This document shows, in pieces, positions 33,696 through 46,737 of a stretch of DNA of 64,000 nucleotides. Location: assembly GCA_949357655.1 (NCBI GenBank), contig CASHTG010000011.1, positions 806,001 to 870,000 of the forward strand. The letters are read 5' to 3'. How positions within the stretch are numbered: position 1 is the first letter of the stretch; each line of letters opens with the position of its first letter. The notes under the pieces were generated by a model that saw only the letters and a list, made by a program, of their open reading frames with translations, made no database searches and was not told the DNA's origin. Position numbers and translations under genes: made by a program. The DNA is from Parascedosporium putredinis. Lineage: Eukaryota; Ascomycota; Sordariomycetes; Microascales; Microascaceae.

Positions 33696-36210
33696 TGTGG
33701 GTATTTTTTTATTCCTTTAGCTGGGCTATATTACCCTTGCAAAGGTTTGGTTGTAAGTGATGGCTGGTGTGGAAGCTGTAGTAGTCGTGGATGGACTCTG
33801 TGATGTTTGAACAGGCAGGACGGAACGTGGATTGAGCGTTTGTTGTTCTGAGACTTCGGGGTCTATATACTGTTTGAGTTGTTGATGGATGCCAGAGAAA
33901 TGCGAGGGGAGTGCGGGGTTCTCTCGTAGGGAGGCAGGTGCCATCATCAGCTTATTATATCGCGGGGAGTATGGCAAAGGTGGCGTGGTTTGCTTGACGA
34001 CAAGATGAGGTGGCACAGGCTGCGCAACTCTATCGAACGCGTGGTCACCGACTGTCACACCTACACCTTCGGTCACCTCGGGAGAAGGAGCTCCCCAAAG
34101 TCGACGCTAAAAAAGCTATCAACTGTCGTCATAGCCCAAGAGGGTTAAACTCCATGCTGAATCTAGCATAGGCATGGAAAATGATTGGCCTGGGCAGGGC
34201 TCATCCGAGTTGTCATTGGTGGGCTGTGCTACAATGTACGTCGAGAATATGTATGACCTCAGCACCTCCAGGGTGTCGCTAACTTCGAACTACTTGGCGG
34301 GTGACCTTTCCCTCTGAGCTTTTCCTGAGCATTTCCCCAAGTGCCTGCCTTGTGCCTTGTGCGGTGATTGAACCAATGCGAAACGCCAATGGCCTTGGAA
34401 GATTTTCCTTAAGCTGGGTTTGACTGGGGGGGAGGAGTAGCTGTAAATGGTGGGGCAGCAACGGCCTGAGAGACCGCGGGGATATCCGCTTTGACGGGGG
34501 TATTAGCGCACTCATGCCACGCTCAGATGACATCATCCATCAGTGCTCCAGACAAGACTCCAGCTTCAGATTCCCTCTCTCGACCAAGTCGGTATCCTCA
34601 CCACCGGGCCTTCGGCACATGCGGGAGGGCGGTTCTCAAAATTCGGTTAATTACCTCGACAGGTCCCTGCACCGTTTGCAAAAGAAACCGCAGTAAAAAT
34701 CCCGACTCTGGACCCTCTTTCTGTTGTAGATGCAGACCTATGTGAGCATGACGACATGAACTGTTGTGGAATGAAGGAGGTGCGAATTGAAGCGTATGGT
34801 CATCATGGAAGGCGAAAGGCCTTGCCTCTGGAAAGAGTGTCTCGTCTCGAGACTCTTTTGCCAAGGCCCTGCTTTTGCGCTTATCCTTAGGTCCGAGTCA
34901 ATTGAGATAAAGGCTGATGAGATTTATATGATACTTTTCATGCTCATCGACTTTGTTTTACCTTGGCCTCATTCTATTCACGAGCTCGAGCTTCGAGGTT
35001 TCTCCAATTCGTAGGCGGGGTGGCGTTGATGCTTCACACAGCCATGGTTGTCGCCAGGCAGCGACGAGATAGCTTGTCCATATGTAACTTTCGCGTCTTA
35101 CAAGGAGCTGTACCTGACGCTTGTGGTGTTCGCCTTTTGTCTTTTTCTTTCTACCACTCCGCCACCGTTGGCGCAGTTCCTGTTTCTGGGTTTGTAAAGT
35201 TCGTGGGCGATAAAAAGAAATGTAAAAAATACTCTAGAAATAATAAGAAAACAAAGGGAAAAAAAAAAAAAACAAGAACGAAGCGTAAGAGCCAAGAAAC
35301 TTTTGCGAGCCCCAAGGCTATCACTTAGTAAAAATGGTTCATTACGCTAGACAATCTACTATTAGCAACCAGCTCGGCGGTCACGATTTCCCAGGTTACT
35401 AGATTCGAGTTTTTGCTTTCATACCGCATGGGGAAGTGGTCGTCGGCAAGCCATGATAGCTCGTACCTGGAGAGAGACCAGTTAAACGGCTACAGCGTCG
35501 TACTCACACCGTGATCGCCATTGGATTCCCGCAGGGTTAAACGTCCTTCTTTTCTTCCTTGCCCCTGGTTCCTTTCCAATCTCATTCCACTAGCTACTTC
35601 GTAGCTTTCTGTTCCCGCTAGGCTTTCGGCATGGACCTCTGTTCTCAAGCCTGACTCCCCACGAATGCTTCGGTGGGGTGGGGTGCGCTTCATTAACAGC
35701 TCCATAGTCCTGGAGATTGCTTCGGCCAGCTCGATCAGCTAGTCTACTTGCTCTCAGGTCGGGGGAACCCAAATTTATCGTTCATACAATGCGTCTTAGT
35801 CTCAAGTAGTTGCCCGTTGAGGAGGCAAGCTCCTTCGTGAAGGTTTCCTGAGGCAGACAGCCTCAGAGTGTACTACCATGTTACTCAGATTCTTGATTGG
35901 GCCAATGGCATCAGATCTGGATGTTTGTTCGAAGACGAGGGGATGTGCAAGGTGCAAATGCAAGCCAATGCTTTCCAAATGATATATCAACATCGCCGAG
36001 CGCGATCCAGCCGACTGAGGGCTCTAAATTGCAAACGATGAAATTCCTAGGGCCATCTAGTCTGCCTGTTAATCACTCTTACGCATGATAAAGCCTGGTA
36101 GATGGGGGCCTCAAGGCCAAATTCAAACGGCGGAAACGGGTCAATACTTAACCCACCCTACACCCAAAGGCATCTCCGGCACAGAGAAAGCAAAAGGAGC
36201 CCCCGCTAAC
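33696..36210. other. gene-poor region
   Basis: No supported gene in 2.5 kb. It contains a seven-G run near 34427 and an A-rich stretch at 35215-35275. ORFs here are short and have no recognisable content. The last part may include an unresolved first exon of the decayed NLR gene that follows. Confidence 0.45.
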
Positions 36211-38265
36211 TATTCGTCAGCGATTCGAATCGACTAGTATTACAGCTTCTTAGCCCTCAGATCCGCGAGAACAAAATTTGGGACAGAGCGTATGATGGTC
36301 TCAAAGCTGACGAACCGAATCTGGTGGGTGCGTACGAAGTGATCCTCACTCGAGAGCTGAGGTTGTCAAACGCATCCCAAGGCGAGGCTGGCCAGGAAAA
36401 TGGCATCGAACAGGGAAACACGGATACGAGGAGGGCTCAAATGCGAGAAATCATCCAAATCGGGGAAGAGAATACTAAGGAGGAAATCGCCGCCAAGGAA
36501 ACCCTTGGAGGGAACTTGCGAATCCTGCCTTTGATCAAGGCACTAGTAGACAAGGCCGTGAAGGGTTCTCCAGCGGCGAGCATCGTGTGGGCTGGTGTGT
36601 GCCTATTGACTCCGGTAAGCGGCTTTGAACACTCTCTTAAGTCTCTGCTAACATGGCAAAGATCCTCAAGGACCCTCTAGACGAGTCTGTTGCGAATCGA
36701 GACGGTACTGCATATGTTGTTCCGAGGGTCGAGTGGTCTATCGTCTCCGCTTTTCGAAGATGAGCCTAGCAGCAAATTTACCGACGTCAAAGGCGAACTC
36801 GAAAAGCATATCGTCAAATTTTATAAAAGTCTCCTCTCCTACCAGATGAGAAGCTTTTGCTTCTATTATCGGAACCGAGGGCCGGGCTTCTGGCGAGGTA
36901 CTGTAAAGTCCGATGAGTGGAAGAGCGAGTTCGCTGCTCTCAAACAGGCCGATGCCGCGTTCTCACACATATCGAGACATGCATCAGTCAAGCATCTATA
37001 TCACATCCTTCTTGGCTACCCCAGCTCGCAGAAGCGGCGGAAAATTCCCATAAACAGTTATCGACAGAGATCCACCAGGCACTTCTTGACCGGACCGCAC
37101 AGAAAAACGAACTCCTAGACAAGCGGTACTTCAGGGACTTATGTTGTATATAACTAACACCTACTACGACAAAGAACGCATCCGAAATACCCAGGGTGGC
37201 CTCATCTCAGATGCATCTGAATGGATTCTCGCTCAAGAAGATTTTGTACAATGGTATGAAAGCGATAAAAGCAGGCTTTTATGGATTAACGGAGATCCAG
37301 GAAAAACGGAAACCATGCTCATGATCACGATTGCGGACCACCTTGAGTGTACAAGAGCATATCGCCATGTTCGACCGCTGCTGCTCTCCTACTTTTTCTG
37401 CCAGGGCACCGACGAGAACCTGAAGACCGGTACGGGAGTGCTAAGGGGACTGATACATCATTTGATCAGTAAACGACCGAAACTGATCTCAAGCCTTCGG
37501 AAGGGGTATGGCGATGTTGGTTCAGAATTATTTCAAGGCCAGAATACGTTCACCGCTCTGTCCGATATTTTTACCAAGATTCTACATAATACCAGTCCCT
37601 TGACTACATACATTATGGTCGACGCTCTCGAAGAGTGCGAAGAGAACTTGCCGGACCTTTTAAAATCCATTGTGGATGTCACGAGAACGCTTCCCCACGT
37701 GAAATTTATCGTTTCCAGTCGACCAGGGCGTGATATAGAGAAATAACTTAAACTGGGAGATGGGGTGTCGCGACTAAGCCTCGAGACCACACAGGTTTCT
37801 TCAGTCGCCTTCACCTCCGATTCAAAGCTTGTCGCATCGGGGTCGAGTGAGGGGACAGTTCAGGTCTGCAAGATAGAGACAGGTGTCGTTTGGCACACAC
37901 TCCAAGGTCACACCGGATGGGTTGAACTCGGTAGCCTTCTCACCGGATTCTACGACACTTGCATCAGGCTCGAAGGGTACAGACGTGAGGCCTTGGAGCG
38001 CGGCGACGGGTACCCTCTTGCGCATCCTGAGGGGCAACTCTGATTCTGTTGCCTAGATGCTCTCCATGTCCGGATCTTACGGGCTGGGCGCAAGGTGCTC
38101 TGGATCCCACCGGAATACAGGTCACTTGTCTATGCCATCTCAAATCCTATCAATGCCCCGTCGTCGTCGACGTTAAAAGTCGTCTTGGTGGCCCTGGTAG
38201 GGCCGGACGGGCCCAAGGTGGTCGGGTTGCCGGCTTCAGGACCACACCCACAGCTTAACAGCTGA
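36211..38265 (+). pseudogene. Decayed NLR-type gene (NWD N-domain, NACHT, WD40)
   Basis: Remnant of a fungal NOD-like receptor of the kind linked to self/non-self recognition. The N-terminal NWD-type domain is clear (IWDRAYDGLKADEPNLVGAY, then RRAQMREIIQIGEE), interrupted by a 50-bp intron at 36611-36660 with branch GCTAAC. It continues in a second frame (KGELEKHIVKFYKSLLSYQM, FCFYYRNRG), a third (STEIHQALLDRTAQKNELLD) and a fourth segment holding NACHT. There the P-loop reads GDPGKTETM where GDPGKGKTM is expected. The Walker-B-like TYIMVDALEECEENLP is kept. A TAA stop at about 37744 follows GRDIEK. Downstream RLSLE is joined directly to a WD40 repeat (VSSVAFTSDSKLVASGS), so the middle region is missing. 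A second repeat lies in another frame, then a TAG, then the usual end motif LWIPPEYRS. The 5' end is not resolved. Confidence 0.8.
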
Positions 38266-41200
38266 GAAACGTCCGCTATATTACACGGTTTTTGTATAGT
38301 TCTCTTGATTGAGGAGGAGGTTCAATCTGTACAGCGCGCCAGTCTGTGGTCCATTGCACCAGGCGTCCAGCTGCGTGCCCGCAACAGGGCACCGAGTCCT
38401 GATCGACGCTTGTGGATCAGCACCCATGAGCGTTATATTTGGCTACATTAGATTGATTGATCTTGTAGGTTCGTGAATTGAAGACAAGTGAAGCTTGAAG
38501 CAGCTGGCGTCCGCAACGTCTTTGATCCGTCGTAGTGGGGCCGACGCTGGCCGAGGTGAAGGTCCCGAGTCCGCGCTCCGGTGCCGGGTTGGGTCATGAT
38601 GTGACTAGCGTTCCCTACTCCGTACTAGGTACGAACGCTTCACACCGCAACTTTATCAAAAGGTTCATAGGTGTGGTCAACAAGCTAAAGGGTCAGGCGG
38701 CATCAGCTGCGAATTATGTTTACCCCAAAGGTGGGTACAGAGATTGATCGATCATTGCTTCCATTCCTCGAGACAAGGGCCAAGTCTCTGTTTTCTCTTT
38801 ACTCAGTGGACACATTTGATTAGCCCCATTGCGCTTGCGCGTCACTCGGGACTCGGCGCTTGGCGTTCCAACGGAAGGTTTTTATCAAGCGAAAAAGAAG
38901 AAAAAGAAAAGAAAAACCGTTCATCAAACTTGCCAAAGGATTTCATTGTGGGGAATCACTCGTGCATGAACAGGGGACTGGTGGATGGGCGATCACGATC
39001 GGACGAGACTTGAGCCGAAAATACCTTGTAAGGAAGGGCAGGGCAAGCGTTTGCGCAAAAGCGTTACTGCGCACGCACGGCTGCAAGCACTATGCCGTAG
39101 TTTCTCATGTTGTCTTTGCGCGCCTCTACGCCGTATATCTAGATTATCACATCACGAAAAGAATCGCCGGGGGCGATAATAGGGCTGCTTGCGCACTTCA
39201 TCTTGGCCCTCTGGTGGATAGTTACGAGAAGCATCTCACCTCGGCTCACCATCAACACATTAGACCCAAGGGACAAGAAGAACCTTGCCATTTCCTAGAT
39301 TAAAAACCAAGCTTGTTGGTTCCAAAAATACATTACCGGCGCTGGCTCTAGTGTAGTCTCTCTAGCGCAGACTACCTCCCAACAAAAAGCCCGGGAAGAA
39401 AGAAAGATGAGAAGCTGAACGTTGGGAAGGAGGCCAAGGGAGGGACCAAAGGCTTCCAGGTTCCATGTAAAAAATAGTCACAGGTGGTTCGACGCTCTCG
39501 CGCTCCATCCCGGATTCTCCAAGCTAAAAAGTGCGCGCACTCAAGGCAAAACACTGGCACATGCACAAACGCCATGCAGGCCGGGCCAATGTGACTACTT
39601 TGTACATGTATCGCGAGGCTCCTTCTCTTCAAGCCAAGAGACTGAAGCTATTCCCAGTAGAGTTTTCTTCGCTATTTTATTCCTCTTTTGTTTCTATCCC
39701 TACAGTGGTATGTACACAAAGGACATTCAGATGGATCCAGGATAGACTTTGACAAAACCGGTTAACCCCCATCGTCGTCTCATCTGGAGGTGGCCCCCTC
39801 TGTCAATGAATGATCTGCGGGTCCGAGGGCCTGGTCGGTTCCAGAGCTTCTTTTGGGATTTGGGTGGATTTTTCTTTTGTATGTACTCTTCGCTACTCTA
39901 CTCCCTGGGAAAATTGCACATCGAAGACACGGGAATCTCAAACAAGTCTCATCTGAACCACCCGCTCGTCGATGGTAGCGTAGAGTCGCAAGCATGCAAC
40001 CTGGCCCCGCCCGGGCCTGGAGGAACCTTGGCCGTCTACCTCAGTCTATTACAACCTCGCTGGACCAGGCGAGAGCTCTTCCATTTCGAATCCGCGTATC
40101 TTACAAATAGCACAATGTGAATGTGGGACCCCACTCCCCTCGAAATTAAATGCCGTGCAGGCGGGCTGCATGTGTGCAGAGCGTAGTGCGAAGAAGATGC
40201 CCTCTTGTGACCCTCCCTTCTCGCGCAGCGGTTGAAAAGACTGTGCATGTTGGTGTGGAGGGGAGACCAGGAGACCATTCACAGATCTCGCCCGTCTTTG
40301 GATCGCTTGCTCGTTCCCGGAATACAATATGTACATACACACGTGATGACTCAAAGAGTACCTAACTACATAGTCGGTGTTCCTTTGGATGAGCGAGAGG
40401 AAACAAGAGGCGCTAAGAATGAGAAGGTCAGTCAGACTTCAAACCATCCACGCTTGCCAAAAGCGCGCTGGAGTACAGAGCACATGGCCTATTAGTAAGA
40501 GAAGACTAGATCCACGGCGCAAGTACTCCGAGGGCCGACTCGCCTTGGCGGACAGTCCGGATGACGCTGGGCTTGAGCCAGCCAAGAAGCGCTTTCCTTA
40601 GGATTTTGATCCACCAAACCGTTTGGTGCAAGTTACTGGGGGAGATGACGCGGACTGGCGTTTCTTTACTTTTGGGTAAACCCCAGGCCAGGATACGAGT
40701 CTCCGTGGAAAACGTACAAAAAAAAAAAGAAGAAAAAGAAAAAAGTTGACAATTGAGCTGACACAAAAAGTCCCGAATGCTGCTGCTTGGGCACCAAAGA
40801 GGCAAGAACGCAGCCGGGGAACTCGGCTCGGCGAGGAGAGAGCTCTGGTGCCCAAGATCAAGACTGGCCTGGCAGGGAAAGCAACGACGGTTGCGCCACG
40901 CAAGCCCGCTGAGCCGCACGCATGGCTCGGAAGGGGATGAAAAGTGGAGGCGCGAATCCGTGGCACAATGACGCTGTGTTTTTGGGGTTTTCTGTCAAAG
41001 ATTAGGTTGTTTCCGGGTCCCCTCCTCCAGGGCTGAGCAATGGCTGGATCTTTGTGGCGGCCGGGGGTCGTAGCGACAAAGGTGAAGATGGCATTCCAAT
41101 ACGACACAAACAGTCGGGATGCTGGCGAAGCGTGGGGTCGCTGCACAAATACGCGGAGATGGAGAGCTTGGGCCTGTTCTTGTTCTTTTTCCTTTCTTTT

Positions 41201-43338
41201 TTTTTCTTTTTCGTTTTCTTTCCATGAACAAAGCTCACTCGAGGGCAAGCGCATGAGCCCACGATTTACATCTGGCATTTGTCAGGCACACTCTCTCGAC
41301 AAAGGTGTAAGATCTCACACCCTCAGGTACTATCTCGTGGCACAAACTTTCTCCTACTCCCCAAGGCCCAAGTCCTTTGTCGGCGCATGTCAAGGTTTTG
41401 GTCTATATGTCCCTTTTCTATCCCCTTCCTGCGTGTCTCCCCTCCCCTCCCCTCTCCTCTGCCCCGCCGACGTAATTCTACTCGACGCCCCTCGTTCGCT
41501 GTCTTGCACCGATTTAGGTTCTGCAGCAGCACCACATGGGAATGTGCATCTGGTCACACTTCAACCGATTTAGGCCGTTGCTGGCTTGGCACCGCATTCT
41601 CTCTCTCTCCTCTCCCTTGGCCTTTTTCTCCCCTCCCTCCTTCGCATTCGCAGTGAATACCTGTTCAGAGTGGGCAGCGAACAGGGGGAGATTGAGCTGA
41701 AGCTGGAATGATAGCCTCTTGGCCAGCATCGCGCATGTTGGGAACTCAAACATTCTTTGATACCTTTTCTCAAGAGCTTTCGCGTCAAATCGGGCGCAGG
41801 CGTTGGTGGCTGACAAGCTGGGTTTAAAGGGGGTGTAAAACGTCATAGGAAAAAGAACAAAAACCCTTGGGCACCGGCGGATATTCAATCACAAAGAGTG
41901 TGTGCAGCACATGTGGTGTCTTTTGGTTTTAAGCATACTAGGATCGGATCACCTTTCATGTCGGCACTCGGCGAAAGAGAGGGAGAGAGAGCTAGTCTTG
42001 CTAGTGTAGAGTGTAGAGAGGGGCGAGTGAAGATGGAGAAAGTGAGAGAAGGATCCATTTCTGCCTGTCGACATGCAGCAATATATCCGAGCATATAGTA
42101 TCCCATCCCTTTCCCGGATGATGACATGGTTGATCGTCACCCTTCCAGGTCCCAGGGTTGACGAATTTGACGTGTGTGCCCTCCACGCTGCGTGTGCGTG
42201 TGTGTGTAGTACCAAGAGGGAGCCTGGATTACCCTATCTTATCAGAATGGTCCACGCTGCTGGCTGGAAGAAATCCCGTCCCGTTCCTCAAGGTCCCTCC
42301 TTCCCGTGCTTGGTTTAATTAAGAAAGCAGCGTGGGTCATTCCCGGTCCAAACAGACAAGGACAGACCCTTTGAGAAATGTCCTTCTGATGATTATATTC
42401 TGGCTCGACTCCGCCCACAACCCAAGTTGCCGCAACGTATGAAGTAGTTTGGCGGGTTTCGCTTTCCGTACGTCTTCTAGGCCCCACTTTCTCACACATC
42501 ACACATCACACATCACACACCCCTTCCCCTTCCACTCACTCCCTTTCACCTTCCCGGGTTTCCGTTTTTCTTTTTTTCTTTTTTCTTTTCTTCACCTCAT
42601 GTGCTATTTCCCTTTTCTTGGCGCGTTTTCGTCACCACCGCCTATTCCTTGGACATGAATTAGCGGGTACTGGACCGAAGACGTACTTGTAGATGAGAAA
42701 GAAAAAGAAAAAGAAAGAAAAAAAGGAAGGAAAAGAGCACAAGAACGCAAGACTTCGAACTTGTTCACAGTTCCTTATCGGCGCCACAACTCTTTCTTTC
42801 TTGACGCCGTGAAGATTTTCCAGAGGGAACATCAAAAAGTCGAGGTTCTACCTTTTTATTCCCTTTTATTTTAGTTTAGTTTCCTCTGGTTCATACTTGC
42901 TCCGTCGCCTCGTCTTTTCCTCCCTTTGTGCTGGTGGTGTCTGGGGGAGGGAAACCTGGGGGTGTGTATCTCCAACTTCTTGGCTCTTGGCTCTCGGCTC
43001 CGTCCATGGTACCCTGCTTCGGGTCCCCTCCCCCAAACCTGTGTCCCATCGCGAATAAAACATGTCATGCTGTCCCCCTCCTCCTCGTCCCAAGGACCTG
43101 ACGTCGATCCCCTTCTTTCTTAAACAACCCCTTTCCTCTTCGATCCAGTAGATTTGACCCATCCATCTTTTTTTGATTTCCCTCCAACAGCTCACCGACA
43201 ACTTTTCCCCGCCGCAACACCACCGATTCGTACGCATCTTTGTGATAGCTCCCGCCCATAGCTCGCCTCCCCAAGACTTATTTTCACTTTCCGACAAAAG
43301 AACAACCTTAGCTTTTGCTTCGTGCCCCCACAGCAGCC
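38266..43338. other. gene-poor region
   Basis: Five kb without a supported gene. ORFs of 130-225 codons occur (38860-39303 plus, 40598-41278 minus, 41040-41573 plus) but overlap each other on opposite strands, are rich in Arg/Lys/Ser or Phe, and show no domain. From about 42480 to 43330 the plus strand is strongly CT-rich and fits the leader of the MARVEL gene. Confidence 0.5.
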
Positions 43339-44243
43339 ATGGCCCTCGGTCTCGTCACCATCGCCTTCATCGTGTTGGCGCTGCTTAATGTTCTTGAGCT
43401 CGGCCTCCTCGCCTATGGTAAGCTTGGCCTCTCTGTCCCTTTTTCCCAAGTTGTCTTTTTGCTGCGAAGACCACACAAGCTAACAGAAACTCCTCACTTC
43501 TCCCGCAATAGTCGCCGACGTATTCTGGTCCCCCAGCTCTGTAGCCTTCTGCATCTTCAACACGATCTGGTCCCTCCTCGTCGTCGCGTACTTCCTCGCC
43601 ATCCCCGCTTCGCGCCCCAGTTCTTCCACAAGCTCGTCGGCCTCGGCCTCCTCGCCGTCACCACCCTCTTCTGGTTCGCCGGCTCCATCGCCATGGCCGC
43701 TGCCCTCGGCGTCCCCGCGGGTGCAGCTCTTGGAACGGGTGCAGGTCTTGGCAAGCTGCTATTGCTTTCGCCTTCTTCATCTGGTATGTTGTGACTTTTC
43801 TTTTTCGGGTCCTTCCCATTCCGTACCCTTTCGTGCTTCGTACACGAGGGATGGTTTTTTCTTGCTTTCTTTTTACCTGCCTATTTTTCCCTTTGCCGCT
43901 TCTGGAAGAAGAAAAAAGGGCTGCGGTTCGGCGCGGCTGCGGGCGGCGACTCTACGTCATCCGCCCTTCCGGGTATTTCGACAAGGGGACTTTGCAGGCA
44001 CCAGCGAGGACACTCTTCCGCAACATTCAGCACTGGCAAAAGATGCCGAATTAATCCATCATCCCTCCACATATAACAATAATAAATGTAAATGACGTAA
44101 CTGACTTTTTCCCCTTCCCCGAAAACAGGATCATCTTCACCGGCATCACCGCCATCGAGGGCCTCGACGCCCACAAGAACCGCAACTCGGGCCCCGCCGA
44201 GGTCGCTGCCCCCAAGACCAGCCCCCATGCCGCCGTCGTCTAA
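43339..44243 (+). CDS. MARVEL-domain membrane protein (two frame breaks)
   Basis: Four-helix membrane protein of the fungal MARVEL family, related to proteins that organise plasma-membrane domains. Exons are 43339-43417, 43512-43783 and 44129-44243. Helix 1 is LVTIAFIVLALLNVLELGLL. Helix 2 follows VADVFWSPSSVAFCIF (NTIWSLLVVAYFLAI). Helix 3 is LVGLGLLAVTTLFWFAGSIA. Helix 4 is AAIAFAFFIW joined over the intron to IIFTGITAI. The frame breaks at C4 43603-43606 and C4 43713-43716, one base each. The second correction gives GCSSWNGCRSWQAA, the Cys-containing loop expected before helix 4. With both bases the phases agree and the length is 155 residues. The second intron is 345 bases, the longest found here. 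The ATG follows a long CT-rich leader and a CAGCAGCC context. Substrate or partner is unknown. Confidence 0.82.
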
Positions 44244-45258
44244 ATCCAACATCGTGGCGTCTACGAGCCCCTCCGTCGTCATATTGTGACGACAATAGGG
44301 TGGTCCCGTGCCTTTTTTGCTAGGGTTCTTTTTCTCCCGCTTCCCAGTTTGGGGCGTTTTTAGTCCCTTGAGCGCCACGCAGGAAGGGAGCTACGTCTGT
44401 CCGCCCATGCACAACCGCTGGCTCTGCATTGCATGCGCGGGAGCTAGCGCACGGATTCCTCCTTTGATGGAAGCTCTTTGATTGATCACCGACGACGACT
44501 GCCTTTATTCCTTCCTTCAATCTTTTTTTTTCTTACTGTTTCTTTCCCAAGCGTTTCATGGCTGGATTGATGGATGGGAAGGAGACCAAGAGTGTCATCG
44601 GATCACGACGGCTGTCTCACCCTTAAAACCCCCAAAACCAAAGAGGGGAAAATCGAAAAGAACAGTAAAAACGCCCAAAAAAATAACCACCCACAAGATG
44701 AGATTTAGGGTCCGCACCTAATTTTTTTGTTTATTTTCTTTCTTCTTGGAGATACCCAAATTTAATCTATTTCCTTTTCTTCAGTTTTTCTTGGGAGTTC
44801 TTCCATATTATACCATGTTGAGTCTTGCACTTTTCTGCAACGTTTTGACTGAGTGGATGCAGTTTCAGTGTCACAATGCAAGTGGTGGAGATGGAGCGGG
44901 AAGGGAAAGATTTGAGAGGAGGGGGATGTACAGGTGTGATGGGCTTTTTTCTTCTCTCACTCTTCATATCCGTCGCGCCTACTTTGATCTCAAGTATCAA
45001 AGATTGTAGGAGGGAGAGCTTCTCCGCGATGTAAAGATGGGCGAGCCGGATAAGAGTCATGCGAGCAATTGTAGCTGCCGTTATAGTCACGCGTTGCACC
45101 TGAATCAATAATCTGAACGAATTCCTGAAATTTCTCTGAATCTCTCGATTACGCGTATCTTGGAAAAAGCAACAAGGAAAATTACTCCAGCTGACCCCTG
45201 ATGCCATGCAAATGAACGGCGTGGTTCAACGAATGCCCCCATGGCCCAAACTCAAACT
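44244..45258. other. convergent intergenic region
   Basis: 3' flanks of the MARVEL and GH18 genes. T-rich blocks occur near 44520 and 44720-44790. No gene seen. Confidence 0.6.
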
Positions 45259-46737
45259 TCACAACTCGCTCTTCCCCTCGCTCTCCCTACACAGCATCCC
45301 CACCTCCTTGTGCACCACCTTGAAGTGCTCAAACTCATCCGCGTCCTCTCCCAACCCCCACGCAAACACGCCTCCGAGGTGCATGTCCCGAACGAGCACG
45401 TCAAACTTGGGCCGGATCGCCTCGGGGGTATCGAACGACCAGAAGCGGCCCTCTTGCGCATCCCAGTACGAGAACCCATCGCCGTCGTAGCGGCCCTGGG
45501 CGAGGGCCCGGCCGTACGATTTGCGCAGCTCCGCGGGGACGGGGTCGTGGTAGGAAAAAGCGCCGGCGCGACCGAGGTCCGTGCCGGTGTCGGGATCTTC
45601 GAGGAGGCCGGTGGGGCAGCCGATGCCGTTGTTGTTGTTGTCGTAAACGGAGCAGTTGACGCCCGGGGCGGTGAGAGCCCAGCGCACGTAAAAGGCGAAG
45701 CCGAGGTTGAGGCGACCGGGGTGGGCGCCGCGGCGGATATACGCCTCGAGGGCATGGCGGGAGGCGCGCAGGCCCGTGTGGTGGGCGGTGGCGGTGTCGC
45801 GGCGGTTGAACAAGTCGTAGGTCATGACGTTGAGGAAGTCGAGGGAGGCGAGGATGTCGGGGAGGGTGGCGGGGGTGAAGGCGAGCATGTCGCGCTCGAG
45901 ACCCGGCACGGCGGCGGTGAGGAGCTTGGGGGCCGCGAGGTGGGTGCGGAGGGCGCGGAGGAGGAGGGGGTAGGCGGGGATTTCCCAGGTTTTTTGGGAG
46001 TTGGGGATTTGTTTGTAGTCTTCGCCGTTGCCGCTGTGGTGATGTCTCGTTAGGAAATTGTTTATGATTCTGGCTTTGAAAAGAGGTTGGTGCAGGAAGG
46101 AAGAGTGATGACATGACGAGGAGGGCTTATACAAGGATAATGAGAAAGGGGAAGAGAAGCAAAACGTACCCTGGATACTCCCAGTCCACGTCGACACCGT
46201 CCGCTCCGAGATCGTCCACCATCCTAGCAACGTTGCGTGCCCATGCGTCTCTCGATTCTTCGTCCCGCGCGGCCGTATCGAATCCCTTGGAGTCGCCCCA
46301 TCCGCCGATGGCGACGAGGAACTTGGTGTTGGGGTGGAACTTGGGCCTCAGCTCCGCGGGGTGGCGAACAAGGGCCATTCCGTCTTCTCGGGCTGCTGGT
46401 CGGTGTTGAGGCCGTGGCCCTCGTTGAAGAGATCCGAGTTGAGGAATGCTAGGGCTACGTGCGTGATGTGCTGGGTGAGGCGGTATTCAGGGACAATGGG
46501 ATGTTGCCTAACAAAGATGGACGAGGACGGATAAGATGTGTCGTAGGTTAGCGGGGCATGGCCTTGATTCTCGTCTGCTCGTCTTCATCGTGTCGCTCTA
46601 GGAGGAAAAGCTACAGGCGGAGGGATATGGGAAATGGTATCATACCCTGTGAGATACATCAAGCAACGGGGCCGGAGGCTTTGCCCGGCGGCCGCAATCT
46701 GCGCTAGGGCCAAGATGAAGATGATCCAGAACCGCAT
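45259..46737 (-). CDS. GH18 chitinase, secreted (one frame break)
   Basis: Glycoside hydrolase family 18 enzyme that cuts beta-1,4-GlcNAc links in chitin. Signal peptide: MRFWIIFILALAQIAAA. Exons are 46737-46646, 46507-46170 and 46033-45259. The catalytic strand ADGVDVDWEYPG carries the DxxDxDxE motif, with Glu141 as the proton donor; FLVAIGGWG is the upstream strand motif and FLNVMTYDLFNRRD holds the MxYD substrate residues. The end has FDTPEAIRPKFDVLVRDMH followed by GGVFAWGLGED, as expected for the last barrel strands with the conserved Trp. No chitin-binding module is present. The frame breaks once at the G-run 46358-46361; one added base joins LFATP to AELRPKFHPN and gives 401 residues with agreeing phases. 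It may act in cell-wall turnover or nutrition; the sequence does not tell which. Confidence 0.9.

Noticed and set aside
36211..38265. Treating the NLR remnant as another case of lost bases
   Set aside because: Its stop codons, altered P-loop, missing post-NACHT region and an apparent extra base in the WD40 part cannot be fixed by adding bases to C/G runs.
38860..39303. 147-codon plus-strand ORF after the decayed NLR
   Set aside because: Starts in an A-rich Lys/Arg stretch, has no domain, and is not joined to the NLR remnant by splice sites.
40598..41278. 226-codon minus-strand ORF
   Set aside because: Lys/Glu run from an A-rich tract, Phe-rich end from a T-rich tract, and nothing recognisable between.
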